Positions 1-7,008 of a stretch of DNA of 33,337 bases are shown piece by piece (the stretch's first letter is position 1; each line of letters starts with the position of its first letter). The translations under genes were made by a program, and so were the position numbers. This stretch comes from Rhodospirillaceae bacterium CCH5-H10 (GTDB taxonomy: Bacteria > Pseudomonadota > Alphaproteobacteria > Reyranellales > Reyranellaceae), in assembly GCA_001557035.1 (NCBI GenBank), contig LSKJ01000208.1:1-33337 (forward strand), in the 5' to 3' direction. The notes under the pieces are model-generated. The model was not told the DNA's origin, searched no databases, and was given only the letters and a program-made list of their open reading frames with translations.

Positions 1-453
1 GGCGGGCAGCGTTTCGATGTCGAGTTCGACCGCCTCCGCCGCATCCTTGGCCTGCACGGCCGTCTCGGCCACGACGCAGGCCACCGCCTCGCCGACATAG
101 CGCACCTTGCCTACGGCGAGCGACGGCCGCGGCGGAGTCTTCATCGGCGAGCCGTCGCGCTGCGGGAGGTTCATCGGGCAGCGCAGCGGGCCGAATCCAG
201 CCGCGTCGAGGTCGGCCGCGGTGAGGATGGCGAGCACGCCGGGCATGGCGGATGCGGCCTCGATGTCGATGCCTCGGAGCACGCCGTGCGCGACCGGGCT
301 GCGCACCATCACGGCATGGGCCTGACCCGCGAGATTGACGTCGTCCGAATAGCGGCCCTTGCCGCGCAGGAGGGTGGGATCTTCCTTGCGAGGCACCGGC
401 TGGCCGACACCGAACTTCATCAACGAAAGGCTGACATCGTCGAACACGTCCAT
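1..453 (-). CDS. Molybdenum hydroxylase large subunit (CoxL/xanthine dehydrogenase family), N-terminal part, cut by window edge
   Basis: The 151 visible codons encode the N-terminal domain of a molybdopterin-binding subunit of the xanthine oxidase family. Family hallmarks are the opening MKFGVGQPVPRKEDPTLLRG, a YSDD motif, then VRSPVAHG and MPGVLAILTAADL, followed by the VGEAVACVVAE segment. These subunits hydroxylate aldehydes, CO or heterocycles with a small 2Fe-2S subunit and a medium FAD subunit; the specific substrate cannot be read from this part. The start at 453 is chosen because GAGAG sits about 8 nt upstream; a second ATG at 420 (MKFGVGQP) fits the family alignment better but has no clear ribosome-binding site. 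The gene is the last visible member of the leftward SnoaL-SDR-enolase-NIPSNAP group, 88 bp after the NIPSNAP stop with a palindromic repeat between them. CoxS and CoxM partners could lie left of the window. Confidence 0.85.
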   Translation of the reverse strand, partial: MDVFDDVSLSLMKFGVGQPVPRKEDPTLLRGKGRYSDDVNLAGQAHAVMVRSPVAHGVLRGIDIEAASAMPGVLAILTAADLDAAGFGPLRCPMNLPQRDGSPMKTPPRPSLAVGKVRYVGEAVACVVAETAVQAKDAAEAVELDIETLPA

Positions 454-479
454 GCGCGGTACTCTCAGTCTCAAAAAAA

Positions 480-529
480 TGTCATCCTGAGCCGCAGGCG
501 AAGGATCCTTCGCTGCGCTCAGGATGACA
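480..529. repeat. Intergenic palindromic repeat (TGTCATCCTGAG type)
   Basis: A 50-bp near-perfect inverted repeat centred on GGATCC (503-508). The outer arms are TGTCATCCTGAGC and its exact complement, and the inner arms are GCGAAGGAT and ATCCTTCGC; the left side has two extra bases. It fills most of the gap between the NIPSNAP stop and the CoxL-like start, so it could fold in the shared transcript and act as a processing or termination point. From memory, palindromes of this kind are dispersed in many alphaproteobacterial genomes. Its copy number here cannot be seen. It shares TCATCCTGAG and GAAGGAT with the larger repeat at 33225-33335. Confidence 0.75.
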
Positions 530-541
530 AAGAAGCGGTTG

Positions 542-1180
542 CTACTTCAGCGGCGAGTAGTTGGTCGGCAGCAGCAGCGTGGAGTGCATCTCCTGCAGCT
601 TGGCCGGACCCTTGGCGAGATAGGCCTGCCACGCCGGATCCTTCATGGCCGCGGCGCGGGCCTCGAAGCGCTCCTGCAGGTTCTTGTAGCGCCAGAGGTG
701 GATCCACTCATTGGGCTGCGGGAATTCGCCGGTCCACGCGCCCCAGATCGGCGAGTACTTCTCGCGCGCCGCCTGGACTTCCTTGAAGTCCTTGCCGTAC
801 TGCACTGCGCCGCCCAGGCCGCAGCGGTAGATCCGCAGCTCGTAGACGTTGCCGGTCGTGCCGTCGTCCGGCTTGATGTCGACGACGGGGTTCATCAGGC
901 GCAGGTCCTGACGCACGACGCAGGTCTTCACGATCGGGATGTACTTCTCGGTCCAGTCCTTGTTCTTCTGCAGCTCGGTGCGCAGGCGCGTGCGCTCCTC
1001 GTAGCTGTCGTACTTCCACAGATGCCAGATCTGGTTCAGGGCGCCGAACTCCGACGTCCAGTAGCCGTGGTTGACGCCATAGTTGTTGCCGCGCGCCGGG
1101 CGGCCGATCGTCTCGGCGGCCTTGAGGTATTCCGGCATCTTGCCGGGCGCGAGCGTGTAGGTGCGAAACTCGTAGACCAT
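542..1180 (-). CDS. NIPSNAP family protein, two tandem domains
   Basis: A 212-residue protein with two NIPSNAP-type ferredoxin-like halves. The first opens with MVYEFRTYTLAPGKMPEYLK and contains IWHLWKYDSYEER (51-63); the second has NVYELRIYRC (111-120) and IHLWRYKNLQERFEAR (160-175). This YELR...HLW.Y.....R pattern is characteristic of the family, whose biochemical role in bacteria is mostly unknown; members often accompany catabolic enzymes. The start at 1180 is supported by GAGAGGAAGAG just upstream. It lies 17 bp after the enolase stop, so the two genes are almost certainly co-transcribed. No signal peptide or membrane segment is visible, so it is expected to be cytoplasmic. The family call is firm; a function in the neighbouring pathway is inference from position. 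Confidence 0.88.
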   Translation of the reverse strand: MVYEFRTYTLAPGKMPEYLKAAETIGRPARGNNYGVNHGYWTSEFGALNQIWHLWKYDSYEERTRLRTELQKNKDWTEKYIPIVKTCVVRQDLRLMNPVVDIKPDDGTTGNVYELRIYRCGLGGAVQYGKDFKEVQAAREKYSPIWGAWTGEFPQPNEWIHLWRYKNLQERFEARAAAMKDPAWQAYLAKGPAKLQEMHSTLLLPTNYSPLK

Positions 1181-1197
1181 GGGATTGTCTCTTCCTC

Positions 1198-2382
1198 TCA
1201 GGGATGCGGGTTCTTCGGCGGATGCGCCTTCACCGCCTCCTCGTTGATGTCGGCGCCCCAGCCGGGCCGGGTGGGCACGATCAGTTCGCCATTCTGGATC
1301 ACCGGCGGGTGAGTCACCAGATCGTCCTTCCAGGGCACGTCGTCGATATCGATTTCCATGATGCGGAAGTTGGGCATGGCGGCACAGAGATGGGCGCTCA
1401 TCAGGGTCGACATGTGGCCGTAGAAATTGTGCGGCGCGCAGTTGATCTCGTAGGCCTCGGCCATCGAGGCGATCTTCAGCGATTCCGCGAGCCCGTTCCA
1501 CGGCACGTCGATGATCGACACGTCGATCGAGCGGTTCTCGAAGAAGGGCCGGAACTGCCGGCGGCCGAACAGCGATTCGCAGGAGGCGATCGGCATGGAC
1601 GCACGGTCGCGGATCAGGCGCAGACCCTCGGGATCGTAGGAATCGATCTCCATCCAGAAAAGATTGTAGGGCTCGCAGGCGCGCGCGACCTTGATGTAGC
1701 CCTCGGTCTTGAAGTTGAAATTGGTGTCGAGAAGGATGCCCATCTCGTGGCCGGCGCCCTGGCGGAAGGCGGACAGCCCGTCGGAGATCGCCCCCAGCAC
1801 GGCGCCGTCGGCATTCAGTTCCGGCCCGCCGGGACTGCGGCCGAAGCCCGGCTGGTACATGTTCGGCGGATCGAGATCGAAACGGAAGATGTTGGTCTTG
1901 AGCGCCTTGAAGCCGCGCTCCTTCACGTGCCTGCCGAGCTTCACCAGGTCGTCGAGCGAGCGCACCGGCTCGACGCCCATCACCTCGGCGTTGCGGAACC
2001 GGTAGCTGCCGCAATGCGACCAGTAGAGCGGCAGCCGGTCGCGCACCGGCCCGCCGAACATCTCGCAGACGGGGATGCCCAGCGCCTTGGCCTTGACGTC
2101 GATCAGCGCGTTCTCGATGGCGGCCATCGCCTGCTGGTTCATGCCGCCCGGCGCCTGGCGCGTGATGGCGTAGATCGTCGACATGATGCGCTCGATGGGA
2201 CGCGGATCCTGGCCGATCAGCCCCTGCGCCATGCGGCGGATCACGGCGGTGAGGCCGGCGCTGCCATAACCTTCGTTGTATTCCGACCATCCGACCAGCC
2301 CGTCGTCGGTCGTGACCTTGAGGAACGAGAAGTCGCGCCAGCCGGCGTCGCAATGGAGATCTTCGATCTTGGCAATTTTCAT
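1198..2382 (-). CDS. Mandelate racemase/muconate lactonizing enzyme family protein (enolase superfamily)
   Basis: A 394-residue protein with the two-domain enolase-superfamily layout: an alpha+beta capping domain (about 1-125) and a barrel. Visible active-site elements are K162 in ALKTN, the metal ligands D219 (LLDTN), E245 (MEID) and E269 (CESL), and the D292...H318 pair (DVPWNG, CAPHNFYG) that acts as the second acid/base in MR-type members. Known relatives dehydrate or epimerise sugar acids; the substrate is not predictable here. The position two after K162 is Asn, where many MR/MLE members have a second Lys. The start is supported by GGGAGGAAAC 3 nt upstream, but this ribosome-binding site lies inside a long inverted repeat. 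It is third in the leftward group, 83 bp after the SDR stop. Confidence 0.88.
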   Translation of the reverse strand: MKIAKIEDLHCDAGWRDFSFLKVTTDDGLVGWSEYNEGYGSAGLTAVIRRMAQGLIGQDPRPIERIMSTIYAITRQAPGGMNQQAMAAIENALIDVKAKALGIPVCEMFGGPVRDRLPLYWSHCGSYRFRNAEVMGVEPVRSLDDLVKLGRHVKERGFKALKTNIFRFDLDPPNMYQPGFGRSPGGPELNADGAVLGAISDGLSAFRQGAGHEMGILLDTNFNFKTEGYIKVARACEPYNLFWMEIDSYDPEGLRLIRDRASMPIASCESLFGRRQFRPFFENRSIDVSIIDVPWNGLAESLKIASMAEAYEINCAPHNFYGHMSTLMSAHLCAAMPNFRIMEIDIDDVPWKDDLVTHPPVIQNGELIVPTRPGWGADINEEAVKAHPPKNPHP

Positions 2383-2385
2383 GAT

Positions 2386-2441
2386 GTTTCCTCCCGCGTA
2401 GCCGGAGCATAGACCAAGCGGCAGCTACGGCGGGATGAAAC
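2386..2441 (-). promoter_or_regulatory. Stem-loop covering the enolase ribosome-binding site
   Basis: On the minus-strand transcript the segment from 2441 to 2424 (GTTTC, AT, CCCGC, C, GTAGC) is complementary to 2402 to 2386 (GCTAC, GCGGG, AG, GAAAC). This gives about 16 base pairs with one A-G mismatch and one bulged C around a 21-nt loop. The 3' arm contains the whole Shine-Dalgarno GGGAGGA and ends 3 nt before the enolase ATG, so the folded form should occlude ribosomes. No T-run follows, which argues against a simple terminator. A DNA operator or a processing site between the SDR and enolase genes is an alternative. Confidence 0.55.
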
Positions 2442-2465
2442 AATACTTCTCGTCAGGGCCGGTCT

Positions 2466-3254
2466 TCAGACGGTCCGAACGGTGCCGCCATCGATGACGA
2501 ACTCGGCGCCGTGGATCGCGGCGGCGCGATCGGAGGCGAGGTAGGCGATGAGGTCGGCGACCTCATACGGCTCTGCCGCACGGCCGATCGGAATGCCGCC
2601 CAGGCTGTCGAGGACGACTTGCCGAGCCTCTTCGATCGTTCCGCCAGTGGCCGCCTGCAGACGCTTCAACAGGTCGACGGACGACTCGGTCATGATCCAG
2701 CCCGGTGACACGACATTGACCCGCACGCCTTTCGGCCCGAGCTCCTTGGAGATGGCTTTGCTGTAGGTTCTGAGCGCGGCCTTGGCGCTGGCATAGGCGG
2801 TCGTCGCCTCGGGAAGAGGCAGGACCGACTGGATCGAGGTGACGTGCACCACAGTGCCGGCGCCCCGTTCGACCATCTGCGGGACGAGAAGCCGATCGAG
2901 GCGGACCGTGGCGAGAAGGTTCAGGTTCAGCTCGGCGAGCCAATGATCGTCCGTCAGGGCAGTGAAGCCGCCGCCTGGCGAGGAAGAACCGCCAATCACA
3001 TGGGCCAGGATGTCGACGCCACCCATATGCTGAAGCGCTGCCTCGGCCAGGATTTCCCCACCCTCGGGCGTCGTCAGGTCCGCTTGCACGAGCTCGACGC
3101 GGTCGATGGGCTCAACCTTTCCGCGGGCAGCGGTGATCACCCGGGCGCCACCGGCCACGAAGCGATCGACGGTGGCACGGCCCAGACCCTTGGTGCCGCC
3201 GCTGACGAGCACGCGCTTCCCTGCGAACTCGGTCGGGTCAGGCTTGATGGTCAT
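2466..3254 (-). CDS. SDR family NAD(P)-dependent oxidoreductase
   Basis: A classical short-chain dehydrogenase/reductase of 262 residues, close to the family norm of about 250. It has the cofactor motif SGGTKGLG (18-25), the catalytic S140 (VTSIQS) and Y154-x-x-x-K158 (YASAK), and the PGWIMTE stretch (184-190) after the active site. The C terminus has the usual HGAEFVIDGGT ending. The NNAG motif of the fourth strand is replaced by HVIGG (85-89), a common divergence in this subgroup. Such enzymes oxidise or reduce alcohols and ketones with NAD(P); the substrate is unknown. Its start overlaps the SnoaL-like stop in an ATGA quadruplet, indicating translational coupling. Residue motifs make the family certain. 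Confidence 0.92.
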   Translation of the reverse strand: MTIKPDPTEFAGKRVLVSGGTKGLGRATVDRFVAGGARVITAARGKVEPIDRVELVQADLTTPEGGEILAEAALQHMGGVDILAHVIGGSSSPGGGFTALTDDHWLAELNLNLLATVRLDRLLVPQMVERGAGTVVHVTSIQSVLPLPEATTAYASAKAALRTYSKAISKELGPKGVRVNVVSPGWIMTESSVDLLKRLQAATGGTIEEARQVVLDSLGGIPIGRAAEPYEVADLIAYLASDRAAAIHGAEFVIDGGTVRTV

Positions 3255-3580
3255 ACCGTGATCTCCAGGGCTTTGATCGCGTCGTGTTCGAGCGTGAAGC
3301 GGTAGGTGAAGCGGATCGGGCTGCCCTTGAAGTCGCCATGGGCACGGCCTTCGACCACGACCTGACCGTTCTCATGGCGAACGGCATCCGGCGTGAAGAT
3401 CGCCTTGACCGCAACCACCTCGTCTTCGAACAGGTGTCGCAGCTCGGCGTGGCCCTCGTGACGTTTTCCGTTGTCCAGGATGACCGCATCGCCAGCGAAG
3501 GGCTTCAGCATGCCGTCGACATCGAGTCGTGCGTTGGCCTCGACATAGTCGGCTATGGGTCTGGGTAGTTCGATCGACAT
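3251..3580 (-). CDS. SnoaL/NTF2-like family protein
   Basis: A 109-residue protein with the cone-shaped NTF2-like fold pattern: an N-terminal helix (IADYVEANARLDVDGMLKPF), the short FAGDAVILDNGKRHEG strand pair, a helix with LRHLFEDEV, then a sheet ending in RFTYRFTLEHDAIKALEITV. The motif around 20-45 is that of SnoaL-like polyketide cyclase/ketosteroid-isomerase-type proteins, which either catalyse small isomerisations or act as ligand-binding folds. AGGGAG upstream of the ATG supports the start at 3580. It is the first gene of the leftward unit, divergent from lysR across 96 bp, and its stop overlaps the SDR start. No enzymatic residue can be assigned with confidence. Confidence 0.8.
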   Translation of the reverse strand: MSIELPRPIADYVEANARLDVDGMLKPFAGDAVILDNGKRHEGHAELRHLFEDEVVAVKAIFTPDAVRHENGQVVVEGRAHGDFKGSPIRFTYRFTLEHDAIKALEITV

Positions 3581-3634
3581 CGCTCGTCTCCCTGAAGTGA
3601 CGAGATTGATTTACAGACGGCGATCCCTCACGAT

Positions 3635-3677
3635 AATCGGGGCAAAGCGACATGTGGTGTTGCGAAAATCGGGACAA
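3635..3677. promoter_or_regulatory. Direct repeats in the lysR/SnoaL divergent promoter, candidate regulator site
   Basis: Two near-identical 11-mers, AATCGGGGCAA (3635-3645) and AATCGGGACAA (3667-3677), lie in the 96-bp divergent intergenic region. Their starts are 32 bp apart, about three helical turns, so they present the same DNA face. The second ends on the lysR start codon. LysR-type regulators usually bind paired sites between divergent genes, which fits; however, the classical T-N11-A dyad is not obvious here. This is a candidate only. Confidence 0.35.
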
Positions 3678-4570
3678 TGGCGAAGCAGGGTCTGATCGAA
3701 TTCGATGCCGTTCTCGCCATCGCCCGGCGCGGATCGTTCCGGGCAGCGGCGCAGGAACTTGGCCTGTCGACCACCGCACTGAGCAACGTCATCGGCAAGC
3801 TGGAGCGCCAACTCGGCGTCCGACTGTTCAATCGCACCACCCGCAGCGTTTCCCTGACCGATGCCGGCCGAAACTTCGTCGATCAGGTCGGGCCTGCGGT
3901 ACGCACCCTGCACGATGCGATGGGTGCCGCCCGCTCGCAGCAGGAAACCCCATCCGGGACCCTTCGCATCAATGCATTCGCGGCAGGTGCGCGAGAGGTG
4001 CTTGGTCCGCTCCTCCTGAAGTTCCTGCGGCGCCATCCACAAGTTCACATCGATCTCGTCACCGAGGGCCGGATCGTGGACATCGTTGCCGAGGGATTCG
4101 ATCTTGGCCTGAGGAGCGCCGACCTGGTGCCGAGCGACATGATTGCCATTCCCGTCAGTCCTCCCCGCAGCTTTGCCGTGGTCGCATCGCCCGAATACTT
4201 CAAGGCCAACGGCAAGCCCCGCGTGCCCCCCGACCTGCTAGGCCACTCATGCCTTCGCATCCGCTTGCCCAATGGCGTGCTGCATCGTTGGCAGTTCGAG
4301 AAGAACGGTCAGCCCGTCCAGATCGACGTTCGAGGGCCCATCACCCTGGACGAGGCCAGCCTCTCGCGCATCACGGTGCTCAACCATGTCGGCATCGGCT
4401 ACTTCATGGAGTCCGATGTGCGCGAAGACATCGAGGCAGGGCGCCTCGTTCGGGTCCTGAAGGACTGGACGCCGCCCCTGGCACCGCTCTGCCTCTACTA
4501 TCCTGGCAGACGCAATCACTCGGCCGCGTTCAAGGCATTGATCGACATGGCGCATGGCCGCGCCGGCTGA
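3677..4570 (+). CDS. LysR family transcriptional regulator
   Basis: A 297-residue LysR-type regulator of normal length. The N-terminal winged helix-turn-helix is clear (about 9-66): [20 protein letters not shown], then [20 protein letters not shown] and TDAGR. The remainder (from about 92) is a periplasmic-binding-protein-like effector domain, with the usual GTLRIN entry and the SPEYF element near 174. Spacing and orientation make it the likely controller of the divergent SnoaL-SDR-enolase-NIPSNAP-CoxL group. The effector is probably the substrate or an intermediate of that pathway (inference). No strong Shine-Dalgarno precedes the ATG, so weak or leaderless translation is possible. The downstream gene is 116 bp away and probably separate. 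Confidence 0.93.
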   Translation: MAKQGLIEFDAVLAIARRGSFRAAAQELGLSTTALSNVIGKLERQLGVRLFNRTTRSVSLTDAGRNFVDQVGPAVRTLHDAMGAARSQQETPSGTLRINAFAAGAREVLGPLLLKFLRRHPQVHIDLVTEGRIVDIVAEGFDLGLRSADLVPSDMIAIPVSPPRSFAVVASPEYFKANGKPRVPPDLLGHSCLRIRLPNGVLHRWQFEKNGQPVQIDVRGPITLDEASLSRITVLNHVGIGYFMESDVREDIEAGRLVRVLKDWTPPLAPLCLYYPGRRNHSAAFKALIDMAHGRAG

Positions 4571-4686
4571 CGGTTTCTCGGTGACTGGTTTTCTCGGGAT
4601 CCATGCCTCCGATTTGTCACGACGATCCACCGGCCGGCGGCGATTTGCCGATTGTTAATCGAGTGAGAGAAGGGCACGGCCTTGGC

Positions 4687-5673
4687 ATGCGCTCCAACCA
4701 GCCGGTGAACATGGATATCGATCAGCTTCGGGGATGGGCGTCGATCATGGACAAGGCCATGATCGCGAGCCTCGTCGCCACTCTCCTCGCCGTGACGGCG
4801 CTGGGCATCACCACCTTCCTGTCCTTTCGCTACGGCAATGCCGTACGCAGCCACGAGCAGGCCGCCCTCGCCCGATACAAGGGAATGGAGGACGAGGCCG
4901 CACAGCGCGAGCGGGAAGCCCTCGCGGCGCGCGAACGGGTCGCGACCCTCGAACGGGAGATCGCCGCGACGCGCGATCGGGCGGCAATGATCGAGCAGCA
5001 GGTTACCGCGGCGCGGGAGCAGGCGGCCGAATTCGAGAAAGCTGCCCGCGAGGCCACGGAGCGGGCGACCCAGGCGGCGACCGAAAGCAAACCGGCCCCC
5101 GAAAGCGCGCGGGCGCCGCTGTTCGACGCGGCCGAGATCCGGCGGCGCTTCGCCGACCTCGGAAAGCTCGTGCGCGATGCGACCACGCGGCCACCGGAGT
5201 CGATGCCGGCTCCCGCCCCGGCGCCGGAAGTGGCATCCGACCCCGCGCCAACCGTTGCAGCACCGCCGCCCGAGCCGCCGCAGTCCCCGTTCGTCGCGAG
5301 CCTGCGGAAGTATGCCGGCACGCAAGCGGCGATCTTCCTGCTCGGCCAGATATCGGACGCGCCTGCCATCGGTGCGACGCTGTCCGCCGATCTCAGCCAG
5401 GCCGGCTGGCTGCCGCAGACATGGACGTGGGGCGGCGTGGCCGGAATCTTCGGCGTCGTCGTGCTGGTGCGCGACGGCAGCGACCCGGGCGTGCACGAGG
5501 CCGCTTCCGCCCTCGTGGAATCTCTGGGCGCCGCCGGCTTCAACGCCAGCAAGGGCGACTGGCCCGCGAACTGGGGGCGCTTCCGCGGCACGCTCAACGG
5601 GCCGCAGACGCCCAGCCCGACAGACGCCGCCATACGCATCGTCATCGGAGAGAAGGCGCGCAAAGGGCCGTGA
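4687..5673 (+). CDS. Membrane-anchored coiled-coil protein of unknown function
   Basis: I recognise no named family. From the ATG at 4687 the protein has 328 residues: a short N terminus (MRSNQPVNMDIDQLRGW), one transmembrane helix (about 24-45), and a long Ala/Glu/Arg heptad-rich coiled coil (about 55-132, with repeated ATLEREIAATRD-like units). A Pro/Ala linker (about 180-225) then leads to a compact C-terminal domain of about 100 residues (SLRKYAGTQAAIFLLGQISDAP onward). That domain could be a sensing or binding fold. GAGAGAAGGG lies 12 nt before this ATG; the reading frame is also open from ATG 4603, and MDIDQLRG at 4711 is another possible start. Similar proteins are, from memory, common and uncharacterised in Bradyrhizobium-like genomes. 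It stands alone after lysR. Confidence 0.7.
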   Translation: MRSNQPVNMDIDQLRGWASIMDKAMIASLVATLLAVTALGITTFLSFRYGNAVRSHEQAALARYKGMEDEAAQREREALAARERVATLEREIAATRDRAAMIEQQVTAAREQAAEFEKAAREATERATQAATESKPAPESARAPLFDAAEIRRRFADLGKLVRDATTRPPESMPAPAPAPEVASDPAPTVAAPPPEPPQSPFVASLRKYAGTQAAIFLLGQISDAPAIGATLSADLSQAGWLPQTWTWGGVAGIFGVVVLVRDGSDPGVHEAASALVESLGAAGFNASKGDWPANWGRFRGTLNGPQTPSPTDAAIRIVIGEKARKGP

Positions 5674-5754
5674 TCCAGCCCGTCATGCCGGTGCCGACCC
5701 GCGCCCTGCCCCCCCTCCCGTTCGACAGGCATCGGCTACCCAGCCGCCCAACCA

Positions 5755-5768
5755 TTGACATTGATCAA
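5755..5768. promoter_or_regulatory. FNR/FixK/Anr-type binding site upstream of the small lipoprotein gene
   Basis: TTGACATTGATCAA matches the FNR/FixK palindrome TTGA-N6-TCAA with both half-sites intact. Its centre (5761.5) is about 41.5 bp upstream of 5803, and a possible -10 hexamer, TACTCT, lies at 5791-5796. This is the geometry of a class II activated promoter feeding the gene at 5812. The implied leader would be very short (about 9 nt). The box is seen directly; the promoter and the oxygen control are inference. Confidence 0.55.
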
Positions 5769-5811
5769 GGGGATCGCGCGCCGACGCCCGTACTCTGCCC
5801 GGGAGGGGTAC

Positions 5812-6165
5812 ATGAATCTGCAGCGGCTCCCACTGTTCTTCACCGCGACACTGGCCGCCTTGGCGATGGTCGCGTGCCACGATCAGCAGACGATCGAAGG
5901 CACGTCGTCCCGCACCCTTAACGTCGCCGGCAAGCGCATGAAGGCCAATCTCTCCCCCACCGGCACGCCCAACGAGTTCGACCTGCTGATCGTCCGTGAT
6001 GCCGTCGTCCTCGACCCCGATCCGCAAAGCGAGCGTGCCCGCGGCGAGGAAGCCGCGACCCGCGTCACCCGCGAGGTCTGCAAGGTCAAAAGCCTCAACC
6101 CGCAGATCGTCAGCGAGCGCCTGGTGAGCGACATCAACTACTACGTCCGCTTCCGCTGTGTCTGA
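5812..6165 (+). CDS. Small putative lipoprotein of unknown function
   Basis: A 117-residue protein starting at an ATG preceded by a strong GGGAGGGG 3-4 nt upstream; the frame is open further upstream to 5755, but that start has no ribosome site. Residues 1-21 form a signal peptide (MNLQRLPLFFTATLAALAMV) ending at AC22, a lipobox-like site with Met at -3, which is less usual. The mature part is hydrophilic, with GKRMKANLSPTGTPNEFDLL and a C-terminal VRFRC segment holding two Cys residues (in EVCKV and at the penultimate position) that could form a disulphide. It should be anchored in an envelope membrane. I recognise no family. The FNR-type box immediately upstream suggests induction at low oxygen. 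Confidence 0.72.
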   Translation: MNLQRLPLFFTATLAALAMVACHDQQTIEGTSSRTLNVAGKRMKANLSPTGTPNEFDLLIVRDAVVLDPDPQSERARGEEAATRVTREVCKVKSLNPQIVSERLVSDINYYVRFRCV

Positions 6166-6283
6166 TTGGGCTATCATGTGCCGCGATCCCACCGATCGGC
6201 CGTCGGCACGCTGCTTTCGCTCACGGTCCCGTTTTTAGTGCTACGGTTCCCAGGTTCTCCAACCGTCCAAGGCAAAATCGACC

Positions 6284-6961
6284 ATGGCCCTCCTCGGCAA
6301 GGGAATGCTGATCACGCTGACCGAGGTCTCGGCGCGGGACGAGCGTGACTACAACGAGTGGTACAATCGCGAACATATCGACGAGCGCGTGAACCTGCCG
6401 GGGTTCCATCGCGCCCGCCGCTACGTCGCGGTCCGGGCCACGCCGAAGTATCTCGCGACCTACGAATGCGACACGGTCGACACGCTGGCGACGCCCGGCT
6501 ACCTCGATACGCTGGCCAACCAGACTCCCTGGAGCCAGGCCGTCATGGCGCGCTTCACGCATTTCACCCGCTTCACCCTGCGTATCCAGGTCGACCAGAC
6601 GCACGGCGTCGGCGGCGCCCTGGCGACGGTGCGCTTCGTGCCGGACCCGCGCCGGCGCAAGGCGCTGGTTGAATGGCTGTCCGGTCAGGCTCTGCCCAAA
6701 CTGATCGCCCGACCGGGCCTGCTGGGGGCCGCCGTCGGCGAGAACGACCTCGAAGTGGCCCATGCACCCCTGCACGACAAGAGCATGGATCACCCCAAGG
6801 CGGAGGAGGCCGAATGGGTGGCCCTGATCGAGGGGACCGACGTGGCCGCGGTCGGCGCGGCGACACGCTCCCTGTTCACGCAGCGCCGCCTGCGGCCCTT
6901 CGGCGTCGAGGCCGCGCCGACGATCGGCACCTACCGCTTCCTGTTCGGCAACCAGCGATGA
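6284..6961 (+). CDS. Dimeric alpha-beta-barrel protein (DUF4286/EthD-like)
   Basis: A 225-residue protein whose N-terminal half carries the NEWYNREHIDERVNLPGF motif (24-41) and the following ARRYVAV strand. This is the pattern of DUF4286/EthD-like ferredoxin-fold proteins, with a second, more divergent repeat in the C-terminal half (TVRFVPDP...LPKLIARPGLLGAAVGEND). Family members are often degradative-pathway accessory proteins or monooxygenase-like folds, but no catalytic residue can be assigned. AAGG lies about 10 nt before the ATG. It sits 118 bp after the lipoprotein gene and 47 bp before the MsrQ-like gene, so co-transcription with the latter is possible. No signal peptide or membrane segment is visible. 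Confidence 0.7.
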   Translation: MALLGKGMLITLTEVSARDERDYNEWYNREHIDERVNLPGFHRARRYVAVRATPKYLATYECDTVDTLATPGYLDTLANQTPWSQAVMARFTHFTRFTLRIQVDQTHGVGGALATVRFVPDPRRRKALVEWLSGQALPKLIARPGLLGAAVGENDLEVAHAPLHDKSMDHPKAEEAEWVALIEGTDVAAVGAATRSLFTQRRLRPFGVEAAPTIGTYRFLFGNQR

Positions 6962-7008
6962 CGTTTCTTTGACCCATCGTTGATCGCCCCATCGACTAGG
7001 GTCCGTCC

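Noticed and set aside
542..2443. One long minus-strand open frame that seems to fuse the enolase region with NIPSNAP
   Set aside because: Only its last third (from 1180) encodes NIPSNAP; the upstream part is out of frame with the enolase gene and has no domain. The genes are separate, with their own ribosome sites.
6166..6283. A possible promoter with GGTCCCGTTTTTAG-like elements
   Set aside because: I could not find a convincing -35/-10 pair or palindrome, only a short CCGATCGG, so no feature is called.
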